Source: Rubrobacter_F sp035642415
Lineage (GTDB): Bacteria; Actinomycetota; Rubrobacteria; Rubrobacterales; Rubrobacteraceae
Reading direction: 5' to 3'
Length of the DNA: 11,004 nucleotides
Assembly (NCBI GenBank): GCA_035642415.1
Contig: DASQSI010000019.1
Span: 1 to 11,004 of the forward strand
Of the stretch, positions 6,539 through 11,004 are shown piece by piece (the stretch's first letter is position 1; every line of letters starts with the position of its first letter). Made by a program: the position numbers and the translations under genes. The notes under the pieces were generated by a model. It did no database searches and was not told where the DNA came from. It saw only the letters and a program-made list of their open reading frames with translations.

Positions 6539-6544
6539 TATAAT
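6539..6544 (+). promoter_or_regulatory. Consensus -10 box almost abutting the DUF4126 gene start
   Basis: TATAAT (6539-6544) is a perfect -10 hexamer. Its end is 10 bases before the ATG at 6555, so transcription would begin at about 6551-6555 and the mRNA would have a 5' leader of 0-4 bases. No Shine-Dalgarno sequence precedes the ATG, which agrees with leaderless translation. A clear -35 is lacking. Confidence 0.5.
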
Positions 6545-6554
6545 CGCGTCTACT

Positions 6555-7133
6555 ATGGAAACGCTTTTTGCGGTCGGAACCGGCATCGGACTCTCCTCTA
6601 TCGCGGGGGTTCGGGCCTATCTGCCGCTCGTCGTGGTGGGCCTCTTCGCCCGGGTCGGTCTCTTTACGTTGCCTGCCCCGTTCGACCTTTTGGGGACTTG
6701 GCTTATCATTGGGGTGCTCCTCGTGCTCGCTGTTTTGGAGAGCGGGTTGGACAAGATTCCGGCCCTCGGCCCCGCACTGAACTTTGTGCAAACGCCGATG
6801 CGCGTCGTTGCGGGAGCCATGCTGTTCTCGGCAGCTCTAGACGCTGGCCTCGGCGTCGAGGCCGTTCCGGAGCTTGTGGTGGGAGGGGTGCTCGCGGGCC
6901 TGGTAGCGGTTTCCAAGGTCATCTTACGGCCGTCGGCGAACGCGGCGTCAGCGGGGGTTTCGATGGCTTTCCTCAGCACTTTAGAGGACGTGGTGGCGCT
7001 CTTGGGAGGCTTAACCGCGGTGCTTTTGCCACTCGTGCCGCTCGCGTTCGTCGCGTTCTTGTTATTCTTCTTCTTCCGGGTGAAGCGGCGACGGAGAAGG
7101 AAGTACGGGGGGCTCCGTATCCTCGGAGATTAG
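6555..7133 (+). CDS. DUF4126 family integral membrane protein
   Basis: A 192-residue, very hydrophobic protein with about five predicted membrane segments. The N-terminal stretch with GIGLSSIAGVRAYLP and the central SGLDKIPALGPALNF fit my memory of the DUF4126 family, whose function is unknown. It ends in a basic tail (RVKRRRRRKYGG) that should sit on the cytoplasmic side. ATG at 6555 was chosen because translation from the upstream in-frame ATG at 6522 would cross the TATAAT promoter box. There is no ribosome-binding site before 6555, consistent with a leaderless transcript. The kinase gene follows 37 bases later on the same strand and may be cotranscribed. Confidence 0.8.
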   Translation: METLFAVGTGIGLSSIAGVRAYLPLVVVGLFARVGLFTLPAPFDLLGTWLIIGVLLVLAVLESGLDKIPALGPALNFVQTPMRVVAGAMLFSAALDAGLGVEAVPELVVGGVLAGLVAVSKVILRPSANAASAGVSMAFLSTLEDVVALLGGLTAVLLPLVPLAFVAFLLFFFFRVKRRRRRKYGGLRILGD

Positions 7134-7170
7134 TAAAAGCGTACTAGCGGCACTTTGTGGGGACGGTGCT

Positions 7171-8124
7171 ATGGACGACGGGCGAGAGGTCACTATTGTC
7201 AAGGGAGGACGGGAGACCCCGTTTTCGCGTGGCGTTCTTGCCCAGACTTTGGCTCAAGCGGGCGCGAAGATAGAGTTAGCGTACCGGATAGCGAGTGAGG
7301 TTCGGGCGGAGCTGTTGGCAGAGGAACGCTTCGTGGTCGAGGAAGAAGAGGTCCTGGCGCGCGCGCGGGCGAAGCTCCATGTTACCGACGCTCTGATCGT
7401 CTCTAGATTAGACAAGTGGCGTATCCTGCGCGAATCTACAGAGCCGATCGTGGTCCTCCTCGGGGGGGCCACCGGGGTAGGGACGAGTACGCTAGCGGCA
7501 GACGTCGCCCGCCGCTTGAACATACAGAGCGTGATCGGCACCGATGCTATCCGCGAGGTTTTGCGGCACGCCATAAGCCCGGACCTTCTCCCCTGGCTAC
7601 ACAAAAGCTCCTATGAGATAACGCCGGAGGACATGAGGGTGCCAGTGGCCGAGGAGGAGAGCGTTCTCTTCGGCTATCGGGCACAGGCCTCGCAGGTCTC
7701 GGTTGGGGTCGAGGCGATTGTGGATCGAGGTCTCAAGGAGGGGACAAACTTGATCGTAGAAGGCGTGCACCTGGCGCCGGAGATCATCCTCAACCGCTAT
7801 CGAGATCACCCGAACGTGTGCTCGCTGGTAGTTTATCTGTCAGATGAGGCCATCCATCGCGCCCGTTTCCAGCTGCGCGCTTTGGGCACCTCGATGCGCC
7901 GTCCCGTAGAGGAGTACATGGCCCACTTCAGGGAGATACGCCAGATTCATGACTACATACTCGAGAGTGCCGTGCGATCGGGGGTCTTCACGATCGAGAA
8001 CCTGGCGATAGAGGCTGCCTCCGACGCCGCGGTCGCCTCTGTCGCCAGCCGGGTCTCCGAGATTGCCGAGAAGGCCGGCCCCCGGTCGTCCTTGGCGCCT
8101 CCCGGACGCGGGTCGGTGCTCTAG
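7171..8124 (+). CDS. 2-phosphoglycerate kinase with N-terminal ATP-cone
   Basis: Predicted to phosphorylate 2-phosphoglycerate to 2,3-diphosphoglycerate with ATP; in thermophilic methanogens this feeds cyclic 2,3-diphosphoglycerate synthesis. The 317-residue protein has an ATP-cone regulatory domain (about 6-90) of the type found in NrdR and ribonucleotide reductases, then a kinase core with P-loop GGATGVGTST (98-107), GTDAIREVLR (123-132), ITPEDMRVPV and EGVH (197-200). The C-terminal tail (after about 300) is proline/glycine-rich and probably disordered. The lysine normally found in GxxxxGK[ST] is threonine here. ATG at 7171 has only a weak G-rich ribosome-binding site. It lies between a membrane protein gene and an envelope protein gene with no other cyclic diphosphoglycerate gene in view, so the product's fate is unknown. 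A related P-loop kinase acting on another small substrate is the alternative. Confidence 0.78.
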   Translation: MDDGREVTIVKGGRETPFSRGVLAQTLAQAGAKIELAYRIASEVRAELLAEERFVVEEEEVLARARAKLHVTDALIVSRLDKWRILRESTEPIVVLLGGATGVGTSTLAADVARRLNIQSVIGTDAIREVLRHAISPDLLPWLHKSSYEITPEDMRVPVAEEESVLFGYRAQASQVSVGVEAIVDRGLKEGTNLIVEGVHLAPEIILNRYRDHPNVCSLVVYLSDEAIHRARFQLRALGTSMRRPVEEYMAHFREIRQIHDYILESAVRSGVFTIENLAIEAASDAAVASVASRVSEIAEKAGPRSSLAPPGRGSVL

Positions 8125-8178
8125 GAAGCCAGAGTTAGGTTGCCAGGGAAGGAGTCGGTGTTCTCGGTACAAAACGGT

Positions 8179-8184
8179 TAGAAT
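8179..8184 (+). promoter_or_regulatory. Possible -10 element of the YtxH-like gene
   Basis: TAGAAT matches the -10 consensus at 5 of 6 positions and lies 28 bases before the GTG at 8212, leaving room for the GGAGG at 8200-8204. No good -35 hexamer is seen in the 8150-8165 region. Confidence 0.3.
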
Positions 8185-8211
8185 ACATAGGAAGGTCTAG
8201 GAGGTGCGTGG

Positions 8212-8697
8212 GTGCTGGATAAACAGAAGATCGGGACTTTTCTACTCGGTGGGGTAGCCGGAGCTTTGGCGGGTATTCTCCTCGCCCCGAAGTCAGGCAA
8301 GGAGTTCAGGAATTCCGTAGCCTCCCGCGCGGGTGAAGCCCGCGAGCGGGGCCGCGAGACCTACTTCGAAGCCCAAGAGCGGGCACAGGAACACATGGCA
8401 CGGGCTCGCGAACGTTCCCTTCGCTTTGAAGAAACTCGCATCGAAGAAGCCATCGTGGAGACGCTTCCGAAGTTTGGAGCAGACACGCCAGACTCCTCGA
8501 TCGGTTCCGAGGCGCCCGCGGAGACGCCAGTGGATCTAGCTTCGGTGTGGGACACGAAGAACGTGCCCCGGCTGCTATCCGGAGAGGCCCAAAGTCCAGA
8601 GGAGCTTCGGCGGAGAGTTCAGGAGACTCGCGCGCGTTTGCGGGCGCAGCTGTATGCTTCCAAACCCGAGGATGCTCTTGAGAACCGTGATGGCTAG
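8212..8697 (+). CDS. YtxH-like small envelope protein
   Basis: A 161-residue protein with one N-terminal glycine/alanine-rich membrane segment (about 8-26) directly followed by LLAPKSGKEFR, the hallmark of YtxH/general-stress proteins. A long charged, helix-prone stretch follows (about 30-85, rich in Glu/Arg/Ala), then a proline-containing linker and a second helical part (about 125-150). It is likely membrane anchored with the helical part in the cytoplasm; YtxH relatives are linked to stress in Bacillus, but the mechanism is unknown. The start is GTG at 8212, seven bases after GGAGG (8200-8204). The C-terminal half has no recognisable domain. Confidence 0.75.
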   Translation: MLDKQKIGTFLLGGVAGALAGILLAPKSGKEFRNSVASRAGEARERGRETYFEAQERAQEHMARARERSLRFEETRIEEAIVETLPKFGADTPDSSIGSEAPAETPVDLASVWDTKNVPRLLSGEAQSPEELRRRVQETRARLRAQLYASKPEDALENRDG

Positions 8698-8729
8698 GTT
8701 CGGTCGATATCCTCGGTGGGCACCTAGCC
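8692..8729 (+). repeat. Inverted repeat overlapping the stop of the YtxH-like gene
   Basis: GGCTAGGT (8692-8699, containing the TAG stop) and ACCTAGCC (8722-8729) are a perfect 8-base inverted pair with a 22-base loop. No T-run follows. It may be a weak transcription-termination or mRNA-stability element. Confidence 0.4.
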
Positions 8730-8731
8730 CT

Positions 8732-8750
8732 GGTAGATCGTCGGTAGATC
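8732..8750 (+). repeat. Tandem GGTAGATC half-sites before the GNAT-like gene
   Basis: GGTAGATC occurs at 8732-8739 and again at 8743-8750, an 11-base period close to one helical turn. It lies 23-41 bases upstream of the GTG at 8773, where an operator for a dimeric regulator could sit. It is short and may be chance. Confidence 0.25.
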
Positions 8751-8772
8751 CTACACCGGGACCAGTCAGGGC

Positions 8773-9414
8773 GTGAGGATGCGACCGATACCCTTTGTTC
8801 CGACGGTGGAGAAGATCTCTGCCAAAGAAGTTGGCAGGATAGAGGGACTTGAGGAGGTGGTCTCCTATTGGACGGAGGGTGCCTGCTCGGCCGAAGAGTG
8901 GTTCAGAGAGGTGTTGTCCTCCTGGGGCCCTGCGGGCCTCATGATCTACCGGGGGGAGGAGGTTTTAGGCTTCTCGGTGTACGGGCCGCAAAAGTATCTA
9001 CCCCGCGCCGGGCGGTATCCCGTGGGTCCTCTCAGCGAGGACGCCGCGCTTTTGGCGTACCTCAAAGGCGATGCGCGCACGAGCCGCCACCTTTTGGTAC
9101 GGATGATACGGGACCTCAGGCTCCGCGGATTCGGCGGGGTCGAAGCAGTCGCCAGCGACCTCGGGTTGCCGCAGCATGTCCCTACACGCTTTCTTTTGGA
9201 GAGCGGTTGGAAGCCGGTACGCCGAGGCCAGCGTGCGGGGTGTCCCTACACGTTGATGCGCACCGACTTCGGAAGCATCGTCGAGGTCGGGGAACTGGCG
9301 CGCACGTTTGTGGGACGGGTGAAGCTGCCGATCCTTAAGGCACCTACGCCTCAGGGCACTTCGGCGTCTGCCTTCGCGTCTGTAGGGGTCAGGGCGTCAG
9401 AACAGCGGTCTTGA
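8773..9414 (+). CDS. GNAT-fold protein with degenerate acetyl-CoA loop
   Basis: A 213-residue soluble protein. Residues about 40-165 resemble actinobacterial GNAT acetyltransferases: a WGPAGLMIYRGEEVLGFSVYG strand pair, then YLPRAGRYPVGPLSEDAALL, a long helix and a C-terminal strand near ESGWKPVRR. The pyrophosphate-binding loop that usually reads R/Q-x-x-G-x-G/A is replaced by KGDARTSRHLLVRM (98-111), with no second glycine, so acetyl-CoA binding is doubtful. The last ~30 residues are low complexity. The start is uncertain: GTG at 8773 or ATG at 8779, neither with a good ribosome-binding site. Its 3' end overlaps the convergent neighbour by 26 bases. Confidence 0.6.
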   Translation: MRMRPIPFVPTVEKISAKEVGRIEGLEEVVSYWTEGACSAEEWFREVLSSWGPAGLMIYRGEEVLGFSVYGPQKYLPRAGRYPVGPLSEDAALLAYLKGDARTSRHLLVRMIRDLRLRGFGGVEAVASDLGLPQHVPTRFLLESGWKPVRRGQRAGCPYTLMRTDFGSIVEVGELARTFVGRVKLPILKAPTPQGTSASAFASVGVRASEQRS

Positions 9415-9907
9415 TGGCCGAAGCGCCTCCGGGGGTCGTAGCCCTAACCTCTAGCATCTCCCGATCTTCTTGCAGCCCGGAGCCTGGGCCAACCTCGCTG
9501 TCCTCGTCAGACGTAGGCGGGGAAAGATCGATCTCGAACTCGACGGTCGCTACCTCCTGCGGCGCCAGGTTTTCTGTAGTCGCCCAGTAGTAACGCGTAC
9601 CAGGCCGAGTGGTGTTCTCGGAAGCGATAACGAGCGCCAGGTTTACAATAGGAAGCTCCTCGTCATCGCCGTTCTCCACGTCTACAGCAAGCTTCTGGTC
9701 AGGGCCTATCTTCAGTTCCTCCAAACGATCTTCAGGAAGCTTCAGCACGAGAGCGGGACCCGGAGACTCGGGAGTCGAGGGCTCGGCTCGGGGAATGGCG
9801 GCGCTCGTTACCGGAACACCGCCGAGGCTAGCGAGCAGCAGAAACGCGCCGGCCGTCGCCAAAAAAGCTACCGACGCACCCAGAATCCACAGAGCGACGC
9901 CTCTCAA
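9389..9907 (-). CDS. Membrane-anchored protein with Ig-like extracellular domain
   Basis: A 172-residue protein of unknown function. It has one hydrophobic segment (about 5-30) acting as an uncleaved anchor or signal, a Pro/Ser/Thr-rich linker (32-52), then a beta-rich domain (about 53-160). The pattern (LAVDVENGDDEELPIVNLAL, then TENLAPQEVATVEFEIDL) resembles CARDB-like or other Ig-like folds of surface proteins, with an acidic insert near 130-145. The start ATG overlaps the upstream stop as ATGA (9904-9907), so it is very probably translated together with the propeller protein and may bind it or the same ligand. The 3' end overlaps the GNAT-like gene by 26 bases on the other strand. Confidence 0.65.
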   Translation of the reverse strand: MRGVALWILGASVAFLATAGAFLLLASLGGVPVTSAAIPRAEPSTPESPGPALVLKLPEDRLEELKIGPDQKLAVDVENGDDEELPIVNLALVIASENTTRPGTRYYWATTENLAPQEVATVEFEIDLSPPTSDEDSEVGPGSGLQEDREMLEVRATTPGGASAIKTAVLTP

Positions 9908-11004
9908 CCCTCAGATCCTCTTCTGCCAGAGAGGCCCTCTACCGGCACCTCATAGAGGTTGTAGAAGGCAGACGAGAGGCTCTTTGCTGGGCCGTCGTAC
10001 ACCTCGGGGCCGGAGAAGGCGCCGCGCGCGACAAGGACCACGGAGCGACCATTCGGGAACCAGGCGAGGTCGCGGGGGTTGGTCTTTATCTCCATGTTTT
10101 GATTGGCTGTAGCGACTCCTAAGGTGTCCGAAGCCAGGTCCAAGACGTACAGGTTGGTCGGGGAGCCAGGGTTCCTGCGGCCCAAAACGGCCAAACGGCC
10201 CCCATCCGGAGAGACGCTGATGCTCGAGGCTACAAAGCCTTCACCGACGCTGCGCACCAGCTCTGGCGTATCCGACCCTTCCGGTACGCGATAGAGAGCG
10301 TAGGAGGTCGTATCCCTGTTATGTTCTACTTCGGCGGTGTGACCCCTGCTGGCCACGAAGTAGACGCCACCGGAGGTCACCTGAGGTGACCCCATAACCT
10401 CCATTCCCTCCGGCAGACTGGCCACGCGACTGGCTAGGCCCTCCGAGTATCCGTGAACCTGTATTTCGTATCGGCTCGTCCCCTGTTCCTCGCGGGATTG
10501 GCTTCCCATCTCGTCCTTATCGTGCCGAACAGCCAGGACTATCTGGCTTCCGTCTGGCGAGACTGATAAGCCGGTGACGTAACCCTCGATATTTTCTAGA
10601 TAAACCTTTGTCGGCTCCTCCGAGCCCCACAAGAGCACCGGCCTACTCCTCAACGGCTCCTCGGGAGAATCCCTCGTGGGGGATGTTACTACGGCGGCAA
10701 AAACGGCCTGGCTACCAGGTGCTGCACCAGTTGCCCCAATTCTCTCATCGAGCTTGCGGATGCTAGAGTAGTCGTCTGGTGGTGCAACAAATAGCGAGCT
10801 TAGAGCGGGCGTTGTCTCCCTGTTCTGGATTTTTGTTCCGTTTTCCGAAGCCGAAACTGCTAGGCTTCCATCGGGGAGCCACTCGGCACTCTCGGCACCG
10901 AAGTTGCTAGCGGTTCTGCGGCGGAAGTCCTGAGTATAGAGTGGCTTTTCGACCGCGTAACCGTCGAGTATAAAGGCCACGCTGTCGCCGGAGGGCTTCA
11001 CGCG
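9904..11004 (-). CDS. Beta-propeller protein, TolB/PD40-like; start outside window
   Basis: The frame is open through the right edge of the window (a codon CGC precedes the GTG at 11001), and the visible text begins inside a repeat (KPSGDSVAFILDG), so the real start lies beyond. About 366 residues are visible. PD40-type blades are seen as SVSPDGSQIVLAV, SVSPDGGRLAVLG and FPNGRSVVLVARG, with a looser one at LPDGSLAVSAS. Such propellers bind proteins or ligands and are often extracytoplasmic, but any signal peptide is off the window. No enzymatic residues are recognised. It ends in an ATGA overlap with the anchored protein gene. It could be the C-terminal part of a larger multidomain protein, such as one with a kinase or peptidase domain upstream. 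Confidence 0.75.
   Translation of the reverse strand, partial: RVKPSGDSVAFILDGYAVEKPLYTQDFRRRTASNFGAESAEWLPDGSLAVSASENGTKIQNRETTPALSSLFVAPPDDYSSIRKLDERIGATGAAPGSQAVFAAVVTSPTRDSPEEPLRSRPVLLWGSEEPTKVYLENIEGYVTGLSVSPDGSQIVLAVRHDKDEMGSQSREEQGTSRYEIQVHGYSEGLASRVASLPEGMEVMGSPQVTSGGVYFVASRGHTAEVEHNRDTTSYALYRVPEGSDTPELVRSVGEGFVASSISVSPDGGRLAVLGRRNPGSPTNLYVLDLASDTLGVATANQNMEIKTNPRDLAWFPNGRSVVLVARGAFSGPEVYDGPAKSLSSAFYNLYEVPVEGLSGRRGSEG

Noticed and set aside
6469..6554. T-box riboswitch for glyS
   Set aside because: The whole divergent spacer is 86 bases, too short for the T-box structure, and no T-box consensus is visible.
6533..7147. 204-residue frame overlapping the DUF4126 gene in another frame
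   Set aside because: It is Arg/Gly-rich without hydrophobic or domain pattern; the overlapping frame gives a coherent membrane protein.
1..11004. CRISPR array or other clustered repeats
   Set aside because: No regularly spaced repeats of 20 or more bases were noticed on reading the window.

Overview
The window looks like chromosomal DNA of a high-GC Gram-positive bacterium. The gene set (ProVWX-type betaine transporter, single-chain glycyl-tRNA synthetase, DUF4126 membrane protein, ATP-cone 2-phosphoglycerate kinase, YtxH protein), the GTG starts and the GC-rich codon use suggest a deep-branching actinobacterium, possibly Rubrobacter-like. The genus is inference; no 16S gene is present.

Layout, left to right. 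(1) 1-610: the 3' part of a tyrosine recombinase gene reading toward a tRNA. This is the usual arrangement at the edge of an element integrated in a tRNA gene. (2) 611-683, minus strand: tRNA-Arg with anticodon CCU. (3) 684-932: tRNA promoter on one side, and on the other a promoter and a leader with three consecutive stem-loops. (4) 933-4187, plus strand: a complete glycine betaine/proline-type ABC importer (ATPase with CBS domains, permease, lipoprotein receptor). The ATPase gene appears to lack a canonical start codon and probably starts at ACG. (5) 4287-6468, minus strand: glycyl-tRNA synthetase followed by a small sulfotransferase-like protein. (6) 6555-9414, plus strand: DUF4126 membrane protein with a TATAAT box almost touching its ATG, 2-phosphoglycerate kinase, YtxH-like envelope protein, and a degenerate GNAT-fold protein. 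(7) 9389-11004, minus strand: an incomplete beta-propeller (TolB/PD40-like) protein overlapping by ATGA with a membrane-anchored protein that has an Ig-like extracellular domain.

The transporter genes form one functional unit: periplasmic-side capture by the lipoprotein, passage through the permease, and energy from the ATPase, with CBS domains likely reading ionic strength or nucleotides. The kinase could make 2,3-diphosphoglycerate, precursor of an osmolyte/thermoprotectant known in methanogens, so a second compatible-solute function may lie near the betaine importer; this link is inference. Most of the rest is ordinary housekeeping or envelope content. I found no clear new defence or mobile system. 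The most unusual signals are the ACG start with its structured leader, the P-loop of the kinase that lacks the usual lysine, and the propeller/anchored-domain gene pair.
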